Source: Pseudomonas turukhanskensis (GTDB lineage: Bacteria; Pseudomonadota; Gammaproteobacteria; Pseudomonadales; Pseudomonadaceae). Taken from it: a DNA stretch of 37,188 nt. Numbering within the stretch: the stretch's first letter is position 1; each line of letters opens with the position of its first letter. The translations under genes and the position numbers were made by a program. Below are positions 1-8,770 of the stretch, piece after piece. The stretch covers positions 1 through 37,188 of the forward strand of contig NZ_BSFN01000030.1 of the NCBI RefSeq assembly GCF_027922365.1, written 5' to 3'. The notes under the pieces were generated by a model. The model was given only the letters and a program-made list of their open reading frames with translations, was not told the DNA's origin and did no database searches.

Positions 1-1
1 G

Positions 2-31
2 GCACTGGCACGGCAGCTCGTTGCGGCCTGA
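2..31 (+). CDS. 3' end of an unidentified gene cut by the window edge
   Basis: Only the last nine codons are inside the window; they read ALARQLVAA and end at TGA 29-31. The frame is supported by a strong terminator that starts 15 bases later, and by a second cut-off gene at the other end of the window (37161-37187, minus strand) that ends in ALARQLVH. I do not recognise the family from so few residues. Confidence 0.35.
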   Translation, partial: ALARQLVAA

Positions 32-45
32 CCCACCTTCGTATG

Positions 46-80
46 CCGGCGGCCCATCGGGCTGCCGGTCTTTTCTTTTC
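46..80 (+). terminator. Rho-independent terminator
   Basis: A 10-bp stem (46-55 with 59-68, one G-T wobble) encloses the 3-base loop ATC and is followed by TCTTTTCTTTTC. It sits 15 bases after the stop of the cut-off gene at 2-31 and would end that transcript. Confidence 0.65.
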
Positions 81-108
81 CTCGTTAGAGCCAGCTTTTC
101 GCCCCCAG

Positions 109-130
109 CCTGCCGGTGGTAACCGGCAGG
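109..130. repeat. Perfect hairpin next to the IS1182 left end
   Basis: CCTGCCGGT (109-117) pairs perfectly with ACCGGCAGG (122-130) around a four-base loop. No T-run follows on either strand, so it is not a convincing terminator. It lies 16 bases outside the left inverted repeat of the insertion sequence. Insertion near palindromes has been described for some elements of this type; whether that applies here is inference. Confidence 0.4.
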
Positions 131-146
131 AAGCGGCCCAGACTGT

Positions 147-1799
147 GTAAAAACGTAGTGAGTGATGGCAATCAACTGTCGGGGGATTTTCTCAGTGCCC
201 AGGAGACCGTCGGAGGCCCAATCAGGCGCAATAGGTGATTCTGGTTGCTATGGCACTTTCGGCTTCGGCGCGTCTGCTGGAGGGCTGCAAGAGTCGTAAA
301 ACAGGCCTCAGGCCTTCATCGCTGCTATCAAGGCACCGCTGCCCAACACATTCAACACGCGTTTGAGATTGTAGGCGAGCACATGCAGGCTCATCTCGGT
401 ACTCACCCGGTCGAGCGTTCTGGTGAGGAAGTGGGTGGCGCCCATCCAGGATTTCAGCGTGCCGAACGGGTGCTCGACCGTTTGGCGACGGATTCGCATC
501 ATCTCGGGCGCTTGATCCAGGCGACTCTGCATCGCCTCGAGCACTGCCTCATGCTCCCAGCGGCTCACTCGACGCTGTGGGCTCGGTGTACATTGCTCTT
601 TCAACGCACAACCCTGGCAGTGCGAACTCCAGTAGCGGTGCAGCTTCAGTCCTTTCTCGACGCGTGAGAACCGCCAGATCAGGCTTTGCCCAGCTGGGCA
701 TCGATACTCGTTCTTGGCTGCGTCATAGATGAAGTCACCTTTGCCGAAGCGGCCCGCCGCTGTCGCTCCCGAGGTCAGCGCCTTGGGCACGAATACGGTG
801 ATTCCAGCCTGATGGCACGCCAGGATTTCTTCGCCTTTGAAATACCCTCTGTCGGCGACCGCCGAGAGTTTCTTGACGCCCATGGCCTCTCGCGCCTGCT
901 TGGCCATGGTGCTTAGCTGGTCTCGATCAGCCCCATCGTTCGTTACTTCGTGGGTCACGATCAGGTGGTGCTTCGCGTCGACCGCCGCCTGTACGTTGTA
1001 GCCGACCACGCCGGTGCCCCGGGTCTTCATTGAGCGGGCATCGGGATCGGTCAGGGAGATCTGTTTATCCGGTGTTTCGTTGAGCTGAACCTCGATTTCC
1101 TTGAGCTCCTGCAGCTTAGTTTTCAAGGTCGCGATCTTGTCGTGGAGGCGTTCGGCTTTGACCTTCGCTACGGCAGGTTCCTGACGATCAGCAGTATCCA
1201 GTGCAGTCAGGTAGCGATTGATGCTGGACTCGATCTCCTCCATTCGCCGCTGCAGCTTGGCGCTGGTGAAGTTGCGGTCGCGATTGTTGACCGCCTTGAA
1301 CTTGCTGCCGTCAATGGCTACGAGCGCTTCCGAGAACAGGCCAAGCTGCTGGCATAGCACCACGAACTGCCGACAGACGCCGCGGATTGCCTTGCCGTTA
1401 TCCTTGCGGAAGTTGGCAATGGTCTTGAAGTCCGGCATCAAACGTCCGATCAGCCACATCAACTCAACATTGCGCTGAGCTTCGCGTTCGAGACGGCGAC
1501 TGGACTGGATGCGGTTGAGGTAACCGTAGATGTAGATCTTAAGCAGGTCGGCAGGATGGTAGGCCGGCCTGCCGGTTTCCGCTGGGACGACGCCCTCGAA
1601 ACCCAGCTGGCCAAGGTCGAGTTCATCGACGAAAACATCGACCACCCGCACCGGGTTGGTGTCCGCCACATAGTCATCCAGGCTCTCGGGAAGCAGCGCG
1701 CTTTGGCCTCGATGCTCTCCCTGGATAAAACGCTTCATTGACGTCCCCCGCCGATTTGAATCCATCAAATCATAGCAAGGTCGATGCCAACGTTTTTAC
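147..1799 (-). mobile_element. IS1182-family insertion sequence
   Basis: The element is bounded by a perfect 10-bp inverted repeat, GTAAAAACGT at 147-156 and its complement at 1790-1799. The bases just outside do not extend the match, so the exact ends may differ by a few bases. It carries one transposase gene reading leftwards (308-1738). Left of the transposase stop, about 160 bases are non-coding. No clear target duplication is visible. Reading inward from the right flank, a small minus-strand gene (1801-1960) is cut off exactly at the right end. Confidence 0.8.
308..1738 (-). CDS. IS1182-family transposase
   Basis: This 476-residue protein has the IS1182 layout: an N-terminal DUF772-type domain (about residues 10-90, with the PAYHPADLLKIYIYGY segment) and a DDE nuclease domain. 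The segments VAIDGSKFKAVN, TGVVGYNVQAAVD, ADRGYFKGEE and RRQTVEHPFGTLKSWMG fit the catalytic aspartates and the C-terminal glutamate region. I chose the ATG at 1738 because GGGGGA lies just upstream; an in-frame start at 1768 would add ten residues. The frame is intact and the length normal, so the copy is probably active. It would cut and paste its own element. Confidence 0.9.
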   Translation of the reverse strand: MKRFIQGEHRGQSALLPESLDDYVADTNPVRVVDVFVDELDLGQLGFEGVVPAETGRPAYHPADLLKIYIYGYLNRIQSSRRLEREAQRNVELMWLIGRLMPDFKTIANFRKDNGKAIRGVCRQFVVLCQQLGLFSEALVAIDGSKFKAVNNRDRNFTSAKLQRRMEEIESSINRYLTALDTADRQEPAVAKVKAERLHDKIATLKTKLQELKEIEVQLNETPDKQISLTDPDARSMKTRGTGVVGYNVQAAVDAKHHLIVTHEVTNDGADRDQLSTMAKQAREAMGVKKLSAVADRGYFKGEEILACHQAGITVFVPKALTSGATAAGRFGKGDFIYDAAKNEYRCPAGQSLIWRFSRVEKGLKLHRYWSSHCQGCALKEQCTPSPQRRVSRWEHEAVLEAMQSRLDQAPEMMRIRRQTVEHPFGTLKSWMGATHFLTRTLDRVSTEMSLHVLAYNLKRVLNVLGSGALIAAMKA

Positions 1800-1800
1800 C

Positions 1801-1960
1801 GCGCAAGCCGATGCCATTCGCTATTCGGTTTGGGATACCAGGCATCTGGTTCCTCAGCCGGTAGGAAAGTCTGCATGAAAAGATCGCGGCAAGCTCTCCC
1901 GTTTTCCTCGGCCGGGTCTAGGCGAAAATCAGGGCTCAGTACTGCTTCTGTATCGTACAT
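1801..1960 (-). pseudogene. 5' part of a small gene interrupted by IS1182
   Basis: From an ATG at 1958-1960 a minus-strand frame runs 53 codons (start MYDTEAVLSPDFRLDP; later LPAEEPDAWYPKPN) and reads straight into the insertion sequence, stopping at a TAA formed by its terminal repeat. The composition looks protein-like and acidic. Left of the element (below 145) the minus strand is open, but I could not confirm a convincing continuation. The family is unknown. Confidence 0.45.
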
Positions 1961-2758
1961 ATCTCTCGATCGTTATCCGATTCGGCACTGAGTTGAGACT
2001 GACACATCCTAGATCGTGCGGCTCACCACAAATCACTTTCAGCGCCCTATTGAATGGAAACAGCCGTTCACAAACGGCCGATTTCGGCTGGGGTTCGACC
2101 ATTTGGCGAAATCGCGAGCTTGACCAGCATGCTATCCGGCGCGCAGACCCTACTCCCAGCTCAAGGTGATATTAGAGCTGTTCCGGTATAACAGGCGGAA
2201 ATGGTAGGTAATATCATTTATGGTACTCGCCAGAGTAGAGTTCTATCTATGAGGAGCAAATAAATCGCAGCGGGTATCGTGGTCGCTTTCGACCGGCCGC
2301 TTTTGGCCGCTTCCTGCCCGTCGTCAATGCCCGCTCTTGCCGTTCTCTGCCGCGTGCTGACCGGCAGCTACTGCCCAAATTCTGGCGTCGTGGTTTACAT
2401 GGCATCACAGCAGTCGTGTGCAATATGCGGCAGATAAAGTGATTGCAGTATTCGACGATCCTCCAGGGCCGTGCTGCCTTCATGGACGCCCCCGACTGTA
2501 TCGCACCTCAGTACTCGGCAGCCAACCGCACAAGGGCGCTTCGAGTTATCCACAAAAGCTGTGAATAACCCGCTTGATAAGGTCCGAATCGCTCGAAGCC
2601 GTGGGCACCTGACCAGGTGATGCTTTTTTGATCATCGACTGAGGTTGGTGCCAGCGTAGGGCATCCAAAAAATCGGCAACACGGCGATTCCCTTTGTTTG
2701 CTGATATGGCCTCGCAGGATGGCGATGGTGTCGGTTCGACCTTGCCGAGAGCCTAGCC
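1961..2758. other. Gene-poor region between the IS and the transfer genes
   Basis: No convincing gene is seen. The stretch has short inverted repeats (for example GCCGA-TT-TCGGC near 2080) and GC-rich simple sequence around 2285-2350 that gives arginine-rich spurious frames. The two DnaA-box-like sites are listed separately. The promoter of the pilL-led operon should lie here, but I cannot assign one with confidence. Confidence 0.5.
2546..2568. promoter_or_regulatory. Pair of inverted DnaA-box-like 9-mers
   Basis: TTATCCACA (2546-2554) is a perfect match to the classical DnaA box. Five bases later TGTGAATAA (2560-2568) is the complement of TTATTCACA, also within the TTATNCACA consensus. The two face each other across AAAGC, about 190 bases upstream of the first transfer gene. 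Whether DnaA binds here, for regulation or replication, is inference. Confidence 0.45.
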
Positions 2759-3286
2759 ATGCACGCCGCCCTTTCCTACCGCAGTTGCCTCCTGCTGGCC
2801 GTTCTGGCGGCCGGCTGCGCAACGCCCCCACCTCCTCCTCCGGTTCCCGATGAGGTGGCAGCTCCAGTACCGGAGTACATTCCTGTGGTCCGCTACGGCC
2901 GCTACACCCTGGTCGAACTGACGCCGACGGCCGCCCAGGAGGATCTGCTGTTGCAGGTGGTCGACGTGTCCATTCCTGACACGCTACACGCCAATGTGGC
3001 CGATGCGCTGCATCATGTGTTGCAGCGCTCCGGCTACCAGCTCTGCAACGGACGTGAAACCGATACGCTGGGCAACCTCCCGTTGCCGGCGGCGCACTAC
3101 CAGCTCGGCCCGCTGCAACTGCGCGATGCCCTGCTGACTCTGGCGGGGCCGGCACGAGCGCTGCACGTCGACCACACCACGCGCAGCGTCTGCTTCAGCC
3201 AGCAGCACAAAACGCCTGCCGAAGCGACGCAGGCAACTGCAGATAGTGCTCCCTTGCAAGGTTCCGCCGGGGAGCCACAGCCATGA
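2759..3286 (+). CDS. pilL: PilL-like ICE lipoprotein
   Basis: The 175-residue product begins with a lipoprotein signal peptide ending in LAAG-C (Cys20), then a proline-rich linker. The body (about residues 35-150, VPEYIPVVRYGRYTLVELTP then LGPLQLRDALLTLAGPARAL) matches the PilL N-terminal family of PFGI-1-type elements (TIGR03748). In PAPI-1-like islands PilL belongs to a type IVB pilus used in transfer. It should be anchored in the outer membrane facing the periplasm. It is the first gene of the transfer operon; its stop overlaps the next start by four bases (ATGA). The rest of a pil cluster is not in the window. Confidence 0.85.
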   Translation: MHAALSYRSCLLLAVLAAGCATPPPPPPVPDEVAAPVPEYIPVVRYGRYTLVELTPTAAQEDLLLQVVDVSIPDTLHANVADALHHVLQRSGYQLCNGRETDTLGNLPLPAAHYQLGPLQLRDALLTLAGPARALHVDHTTRSVCFSQQHKTPAEATQATADSAPLQGSAGEPQP

Positions 3287-3936
3287 TGACGATGCCAGGC
3301 AATGGGCAGCACCGTCACGGCACGCTGATTCGCGTCGCCGCAATCACCTGGCTGCTGCTCATCAGTGCCGCCGTCGTGATCGACCATGTAGCCCTGTCTG
3401 GTCTGGCAACACAGGTCGAAACCAGCGCGCCCGGTCTGCAGGTCGCCGTGCTGGAAAAGCGCCTGGCCGAACTGGTCCAGCAGGTCGAGCACGCCCAGCA
3501 GCAGCCGGACGCCCTGCCCCAGGCGCGCTACGAAACTGAGCGCCGGACGTTGGAGCAGCGGCTGAGCGTGATCGAAGAAGCACTCGGCAACCAGCCTGCA
3601 ACGGACAACCTGCTGCCGCTGCAAGCGCGCATCGAGCAGCTGGAAATGCGGCTCAGCGAGCCTCGGCCGACGCCAGCGGCCGCGCTCCGCCCACGAGTTG
3701 CCGCCCCCGCCAAACCGAAGGCCGCCGAACCACCATTCCGGGTGATCGGTGCCGAACTACGCGCCGGAGAACGATTCCTCTCGATTATTCCATCCGCCTC
3801 GGGCGAGCTCTCGCAGGTTCGTTTGCTGCGTCCCGGCGAGACGGAAGCCGGCTGGCATCTCGAAAGCATCGAGGGGAGCAGTGCCCTGTTCCGCCACGGT
3901 GACGACACCCGTCGCCTGCCCGTTCCCCCGCAGTAG
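3283..3936 (+). CDS. ICE inner-membrane coiled-coil protein
   Basis: A 217-residue protein with a single membrane segment near residues 16-36, followed by a long heptad-like region (about 48-125) rich in Leu, Glu and Gln and then an Ala/Pro linker. The C-terminal 60 residues (FRVIGAELRAGERFLSIIP and onward) look like a compact periplasmic domain. The topology suggests a bitopic protein spanning part of the periplasm. It is a regular neighbour of pilL in PFGI-1-type elements, but I know no defined function. It overlaps pilL and is followed eight bases later by the next gene. Confidence 0.7.
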   Translation: MMTMPGNGQHRHGTLIRVAAITWLLLISAAVVIDHVALSGLATQVETSAPGLQVAVLEKRLAELVQQVEHAQQQPDALPQARYETERRTLEQRLSVIEEALGNQPATDNLLPLQARIEQLEMRLSEPRPTPAAALRPRVAAPAKPKAAEPPFRVIGAELRAGERFLSIIPSASGELSQVRLLRPGETEAGWHLESIEGSSALFRHGDDTRRLPVPPQ

Positions 3937-3944
3937 GAGGGCAG

Positions 3945-4670
3945 ATGAGGCAGCGCCATATCGTCCCCGCACTGATCGTCCTGCTAACCAGCAGCCTCGC
4001 CCAGGGTGCGGAAACCCTCACCACCGCCAACATGCCCAGCCATGAGCGACCGATGGCCACCGAGCGCGCCGACGAGCAGCAGGCGCGCGATTGGGGTCTG
4101 AACGTCGACGAATGGACACGCTACCGGGATCTGATGCAGGGGCCGCTGGGTGTCTACTCGCCCAACCTCGATCCGCTCACCGCGTTGGGCATCGAGGCAC
4201 GCTCCGACCAGGAACGGCACCGTTACGCGGAGTTGCAGGTCCAGGCCGAAGCCCACCGCGTCGAGAAACTGCTCGCTTACCAACGGGCTTACGACGACGC
4301 CTGGCAGCGGCTTCACGCCGATATCCCGCGTGTCATCTTGCCCGACGCCGGTCCGGCATTCTCGCCGGTTGCACCAGCTGCGAACGGACGGCTCGCCGTG
4401 TTCGTCCAGGACGCCTGCCCGGCCTGCGATCAAGCCGCGCTGCGGCTGCAAGCCGCCGGTATGGAATTCGACATCTACGTCGTCGACAATCGCGCCGACG
4501 ACGCGCGTATCCGCGCCTGGGCACAGCGCATCGGCATCGACCCGGCCAAGGTGCGCAGCGGCCAGATCACACTCAATCACGACTCGGGCCGCTGGCTATC
4601 GTTGGGCCTGCCGGGCGACCTGCCTGCGGTCGTGCGCCAGATGAACGGGCAATGGCAGCGGCAGCCGTAA
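3945..4670 (+). CDS. TIGR03759-family ICE protein with CxxC
   Basis: This 241-residue exported protein has a signal peptide (cleavage near Ala21) and a conserved N-terminal helix region (DWGLNVDEWTRYRDLMQGPLG, split around residues 49-69). The C-terminal part (about 150-235) resembles a thioredoxin fold with a CPAC motif (Cys158, Cys161) and looks like the DsbC-type disulfide proteins found in conjugation operons. It probably helps fold cysteine-containing transfer proteins, such as the TraU- and TraH-like proteins further down; that role is inference. Its stop overlaps the next start (TAATG). Confidence 0.82.
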   Translation: MRQRHIVPALIVLLTSSLAQGAETLTTANMPSHERPMATERADEQQARDWGLNVDEWTRYRDLMQGPLGVYSPNLDPLTALGIEARSDQERHRYAELQVQAEAHRVEKLLAYQRAYDDAWQRLHADIPRVILPDAGPAFSPVAPAANGRLAVFVQDACPACDQAALRLQAAGMEFDIYVVDNRADDARIRAWAQRIGIDPAKVRSGQITLNHDSGRWLSLGLPGDLPAVVRQMNGQWQRQP

Positions 4671-5233
4671 TGTCGCGCCACGCCTCGCTCGTGCTGCTGG
4701 CCTGCGTACTGGCCGGCACCACCCAGGCGCAGGAAATCCCGCCGCCGGCCTACCAGGTCGCCGCGCAGCGCGCCGGCATTCCCTCAACCGTTTTGTACGC
4801 CGTGGCTCTGCAGGAGAGCGGCACTCGCTTGCGCGGCCGTCTGGTGCCCTGGCCATGGACGCTCAACGTCGCGGGCAAGGCGCAGCGCTACGCCACCCGC
4901 GGCGAGGCCTGCACCGGGCTGCGCCAGGCGCTCAGGCGCACATCGGCCACGCGCATCGACGCGGGGCTCGGCCAGATCAACCTCGGCTACCACCCGCAGC
5001 GCTACGCACAACCCTGCGACCTGCTCGATCCCTACCGCAACCTGGCCATCGCCGCCGAGATCCTGCGTGAGCAGCACACCCCGGGTGAGGACTGGCTGCT
5101 CGCCATTGGCCGCTACCACCGTCCCGCCGGCGGTGCACCGGCCGCACGCTATCGCCACAGCGTCAGCCAGCACCTGGCTCGCGTACAGGGCGACCACCGA
5201 CTGGAAATCAGTACCCGGAGGAACCTGCCATGA
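4670..5233 (+). CDS. Lytic transglycosylase (SLT domain)
   Basis: A 187-residue protein with a signal peptide (about residues 1-21) and a soluble lytic transglycosylase fold. The catalytic glutamate is expected in ALQES (Glu49), and GLGQINLGYH near residue 100 is the typical second SLT motif. It would open peptidoglycan so that the secretion channel can be built, the role of VirB1. The ATG at 4670 is chosen because it overlaps the upstream TAA; an in-frame ATG at 4652 is possible. It overlaps the next gene by four bases. Confidence 0.88.
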   Translation: MSRHASLVLLACVLAGTTQAQEIPPPAYQVAAQRAGIPSTVLYAVALQESGTRLRGRLVPWPWTLNVAGKAQRYATRGEACTGLRQALRRTSATRIDAGLGQINLGYHPQRYAQPCDLLDPYRNLAIAAEILREQHTPGEDWLLAIGRYHRPAGGAPAARYRHSVSQHLARVQGDHRLEISTRRNLP

Positions 5234-5757
5234 ACACTCTACCCCGCCTCGTCGCCTGCCTCTCTCTGGCGTGGCTGTCAGTGCCTGTTCATGCCGACGC
5301 GCTAATCGTTGTCGCAGACCGGGGTGGAGCCTCGGCCTTGCCGTACTACGAGGCCCTGAACCTGCAACCGCGCAGCGACATGGCATCGCCACGCTTCGAG
5401 AGTCCGCGCCCGCCAGCCAGAGCATTCAGCGAGTCCGACATGCTGCCGGTGCGCTCGATGCGGCTGTCGCCGGGCGAGGTGGCGCGCCGTGTAATCGAAG
5501 CGCCGGGGCTGCCGCCGTTGTTTCTCGTCGGCGACGACGAACGCTCTCGAACCTGGCTACGCCAGCGGGCACCACACCTGCGCGAACTCGCTGCCGTAGG
5601 CCTGGTGGTCAACATCGCCTCGCCCGAGGCCCTGGCCACGCTGCGGGCATTGGTACCCGGGCTGCCGCTGGCACCGGTTGCCGGAGACGACCTCGCCGAG
5701 CGACTCGGCTTGCGTCACTACCCGGTGCTGATCACGGCGACCGGCATCGAACAGTGA
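5230..5757 (+). CDS. TIGR03765-family ICE protein
   Basis: A 175-residue exported protein with a signal peptide ending near VHADA (residue 24). The body alternates strands and helices and ends with a short segment (LGLRHYPVLITATGIEQ) resembling the last strand of a thioredoxin-like domain, without cysteines. The position between the transglycosylase and traD is the standard one for this family (PFL_4695-like). The function is unknown; a periplasmic structural role is inferred. Confidence 0.8.
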   Translation: MNTLPRLVACLSLAWLSVPVHADALIVVADRGGASALPYYEALNLQPRSDMASPRFESPRPPARAFSESDMLPVRSMRLSPGEVARRVIEAPGLPPLFLVGDDERSRTWLRQRAPHLRELAAVGLVVNIASPEALATLRALVPGLPLAPVAGDDLAERLGLRHYPVLITATGIEQ

Positions 5758-5767
5758 AGCGCCGGCC

Positions 5768-7942
5768 ATGGCCCAGCCCCATGCGATCGAGGTGCTGCTG
5801 CGGCCAGCGGTGGAGCTGTACACCGTGGCGGTCTGCGCCGCCGCCGCGCTTCTGTCCGTGGCGGCACCCTGGTCGCTCGCGCTGAGCCCAGCGATCGGCC
5901 TGGGTAGCGCACTGGCTTTCCTCGCCTTCGGCGCGATCCGCCTGCGTGATGCGCTGGTCATCCTGCGTTACCGGCGCAACATCCGCCGGCTGCCGCGCTA
6001 CGTGCTGACCAGTCGCGACGTGCCGGTCAGCCAGCAACGGTTGTTCATCGGCAGAGGCTTTCGCTGGGAACAACGGCACACGCACCGCCTGACGCAAACG
6101 TTCCGGCCAGAATTCCGCAGCTACGTCGAACCCACGCCGGCCTACCTGCTGGCGAGGCGTCTGGAAGAGCGGCTGGAGTTCGCGCCGTTTCCGCTGTCGC
6201 AGCTGGCCAAGCTCACCGCCTGGGACATCGCGCTCAACCCGGTGCGCCCGCTGCCGCCAGTCGGTGGTCTGCCGCGCCTGCATGGCATCGAACCGAACGA
6301 AATTGACGTAAGCCTGCCGCTCGGCGAACGGGTTGGGCACTCGCTCGTGCTGGGCGCGACGCGGGTCGGCAAGACCCGCTTGGCCGAATTGTTCGTGACC
6401 CAGGACATTCGGCGGCGCAACACTGCAGGCGAGCACGAGGTGGTGATCGTCTTCGATCCGAAGGGCGACGCCGATCTGCTCAAGCGCATGTACGTGGAGG
6501 CCAAACGCGCCGGGCGCGAAGGCGAGTTCTACGTCTTCCACCTCGGCTGGCCGGACATCAGTGCGCGCTACAACGCGGTGGGCCGCTTCGGTCGAATCAG
6601 CGAAGTGGCCACGCGCATCGCGGGGCAGCTTTCGGGTGAGGGTAACTCGGCCGCATTCCGCGAGTTCGCGTGGCGCTTCGTCAACATCATCGCCCGCGCC
6701 CTGGTCGAGCTGGGGCAGCGGCCCGACTACCTGCTGATCCAGCGGCACGTCGTCAACATCGACGCACTGTTCATCGAATACGCGCAGCAGTACTTCGCCA
6801 GACACGAGCCGAAGGCCTGGGAAATCATCGTCCAGCTCGAAGGACGGCTGAACGACAAAAACATCCCGCGCAACATGATCGGCCGGGAAAAGCGTGTGGT
6901 CGCGCTGGAGCAGTACCTGTCGCAAGTCCGCGTCTACGACCCGGTACTCGACGGGCTGCGCAGTGCCGTGCGTTACGACCGGACCTATTTCGACAAGATC
7001 GTCGCCAGCCTGTTGCCGTTGCTGGAAAAACTCACAACCGGCAAAACCGCGCAACTGCTCGCGCCGAACTATGCGGACCTGGCCGATCCGCGACCGATCT
7101 TCGACTGGATGCAGATCGTCCGCAAGCGCGCGGTGGTCTATGTCGGCCTCGATGCACTATCGGATGCCGAGGTCGCCGCCGCTGTCGGTAATTCGATGTT
7201 CGCCGACCTGGTATCGGTCGCCGGCCATATCTACAAGTTCGGCATCGACGATGGTCTGCCCGGTTCCCTGGCGGGAGCCAGAGTCCCGGTCAACGTCCAT
7301 GCGGACGAGTTCAATGAGCTGATGGGTGACGAATTCGTGCCGCTGGTCAACAAGGGCGGCGGGGCCGGGTTGCAAGTCACGGCCTACACCCAGACGCTCA
7401 GCGACATCGAAGCCCGTGTCGGTAGCCGCGCGAAAGCGGGCCAGGTCATTGGCAATTTCAACAACCTGTTCATGCTGAGGGTACGCGAAACCGCGACCGC
7501 GGAACTGCTCACCCGCCAGCTGCCGAAAGTGGACGTCTACACCACGACACTGGTCAGCGGTGCCACCGACAGCTCCGACATCCATGGCCCAACCGACTTC
7601 ACCTCCAACGCACAGGACCGCATCAGTACCGCCAGTGTGCCGCTGATCGAGCCATCGCACGTGGTCGGGCTGCCGAAAGGCCAGGCGTTCGCGCTGCTGC
7701 AAGGCGGGCAGCTCTGGAAAATCCGCATGCCGCTGCCGGCCCCCGATCCAGACGAAATCATGCCCGACGACCTGCAGCAACTCGCCGGTTACATGCGTCA
7801 GCACTATGCCGAGGCCGGTGACTGGTGGGAAAACCAGGGCCTGCCAGGCCTGCAGGATCAACCGTTGCCCGCCGACCTTGTCGACGGCTTCCGTCACCTG
7901 ATCGACCCGGGCAATACCGCCGACAGCGAGGCCAGGCCATGA
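5768..7942 (+). CDS. traD: Conjugative coupling protein TraD, TOL/SXT type
   Basis: This 724-residue ATPase links the relaxosome to the secretion channel. Two hydrophobic segments lie in the first 65 residues (about 13-30 and 35-55), followed by the motor domain with Walker A GATRVGKT (residues 196-203), the VVIVFDPKGDADLL segment shortly after, and VNVHADEFNEL near residue 510 as the likely Walker B. The later FNNLFMLRVRETATAELL segment is also typical. Length and motifs fit the TOL-family TraD of ICEs (TIGR03754-like). It starts ten bases after the previous gene and its TGA overlaps the next ATG. Confidence 0.92.
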   Translation: MAQPHAIEVLLRPAVELYTVAVCAAAALLSVAAPWSLALSPAIGLGSALAFLAFGAIRLRDALVILRYRRNIRRLPRYVLTSRDVPVSQQRLFIGRGFRWEQRHTHRLTQTFRPEFRSYVEPTPAYLLARRLEERLEFAPFPLSQLAKLTAWDIALNPVRPLPPVGGLPRLHGIEPNEIDVSLPLGERVGHSLVLGATRVGKTRLAELFVTQDIRRRNTAGEHEVVIVFDPKGDADLLKRMYVEAKRAGREGEFYVFHLGWPDISARYNAVGRFGRISEVATRIAGQLSGEGNSAAFREFAWRFVNIIARALVELGQRPDYLLIQRHVVNIDALFIEYAQQYFARHEPKAWEIIVQLEGRLNDKNIPRNMIGREKRVVALEQYLSQVRVYDPVLDGLRSAVRYDRTYFDKIVASLLPLLEKLTTGKTAQLLAPNYADLADPRPIFDWMQIVRKRAVVYVGLDALSDAEVAAAVGNSMFADLVSVAGHIYKFGIDDGLPGSLAGARVPVNVHADEFNELMGDEFVPLVNKGGGAGLQVTAYTQTLSDIEARVGSRAKAGQVIGNFNNLFMLRVRETATAELLTRQLPKVDVYTTTLVSGATDSSDIHGPTDFTSNAQDRISTASVPLIEPSHVVGLPKGQAFALLQGGQLWKIRMPLPAPDPDEIMPDDLQQLAGYMRQHYAEAGDWWENQGLPGLQDQPLPADLVDGFRHLIDPGNTADSEARP

Positions 7943-8688
7943 GGGACCCGGCCACCACCACCCAGCGCGAGCAAAGCCGCCAACAAGGGTTTTTCGCGAG
8001 TCTAGTCAGCCTGCCGCTGCGCATGCTCGGCGTGCTGATCGGCTCGCTGCTGCTGTCTATCATCATCGAGTGCGTCGGCATGCACCTGTTCTGGCCAGAG
8101 CAAGGCTGGCGCCACGCGCAGGGCATGCTCAACTACGAGCTGAACCACCTTTCCAACCACTTCACCCGTAGCGCCGTGGTACAGGAGCCTGGTCGAACTG
8201 CGCACCAACTGGTCGAGGTCACCTACGAATGGATCTTCGTGAAGAGCGGCCTGCTCGACTGGATGAGCCAGGCATCGGCGCGCGCCCGCGCACCCAGCCA
8301 TAGCGATGCCCGGGACTTGCGTTACTACATCAGCCAGGTCTACGTCTGGAGCGAGAACTACCTGATCGCCGCCGCGTTCACGACGCTGACGTTCATCGTC
8401 CGGTTACTGGTCCTAGTGCTCACGCTGCCGCTGTTTCTGCTGGCGGCCCTCGTCGGCCTGGTCGATGGTCTGGTGCGGCGCGACATTCGCAAGTTCGGCG
8501 CAGGCCGAGAGTCGGGCTTCGTCTACCACCGCGCCAAAGCGAGCCTGATGCCACTGGCCATCCTGCCCTGGATCATCTACCTCACCTTGCCCATCAGCGT
8601 GCATCCGTTACTGGTGCTGCTGCCGAGCGCGGCGCTGCTCGGGCTGGCGGTGAACATCACCGCAGCCAGCTTCAAAAAATACTTGTGA
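7939..8688 (+). CDS. TIGR03747-family ICE membrane protein
   Basis: A 249-residue protein with hydrophobic segments at about 30-50, 135-175 and 200-240, so probably four to five membrane spans. The pattern, and the segment RESGFVYHRAKASLMPL, fit the TIGR03747 family that follows traD in PFGI-1-type elements. The start is taken at 7939, where ATGA overlaps the traD stop; longer frames would run into traD. It is the last gene of the first transfer block; the operon is then interrupted by hipBA on the other strand. Confidence 0.87.
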   Translation: MRDPATTTQREQSRQQGFFASLVSLPLRMLGVLIGSLLLSIIIECVGMHLFWPEQGWRHAQGMLNYELNHLSNHFTRSAVVQEPGRTAHQLVEVTYEWIFVKSGLLDWMSQASARARAPSHSDARDLRYYISQVYVWSENYLIAAAFTTLTFIVRLLVLVLTLPLFLLAALVGLVDGLVRRDIRKFGAGRESGFVYHRAKASLMPLAILPWIIYLTLPISVHPLLVLLPSAALLGLAVNITAASFKKYL

Positions 8689-8770
8689 TCGCCAACTAGT
8701 GCGTGGCGGTGCTTGAAATCCCCCTGCGGACTACACATGCTGCCGACCGAGGTACAGGTCGAACAGAGCA

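Noticed and set aside
2247..2483. Minus-strand frame of 78 codons
   Set aside because: Arg/Cys-rich low-complexity composition from GC-rich intergenic DNA, no ribosome site and no family resemblance.
2508..3155. Minus-strand frame of 215 codons ahead of pilL
   Set aside because: Most of it is antisense to pilL with Pro/Arg/Ala-rich composition; the end (LLWITRSALVRLAAEY) looks better but is too short to support a gene.
5732..7054. Long minus-strand frame (440 codons) opposite traD
   Set aside because: Antisense shadow caused by high third-position GC; traD carries clear motifs on the plus strand.
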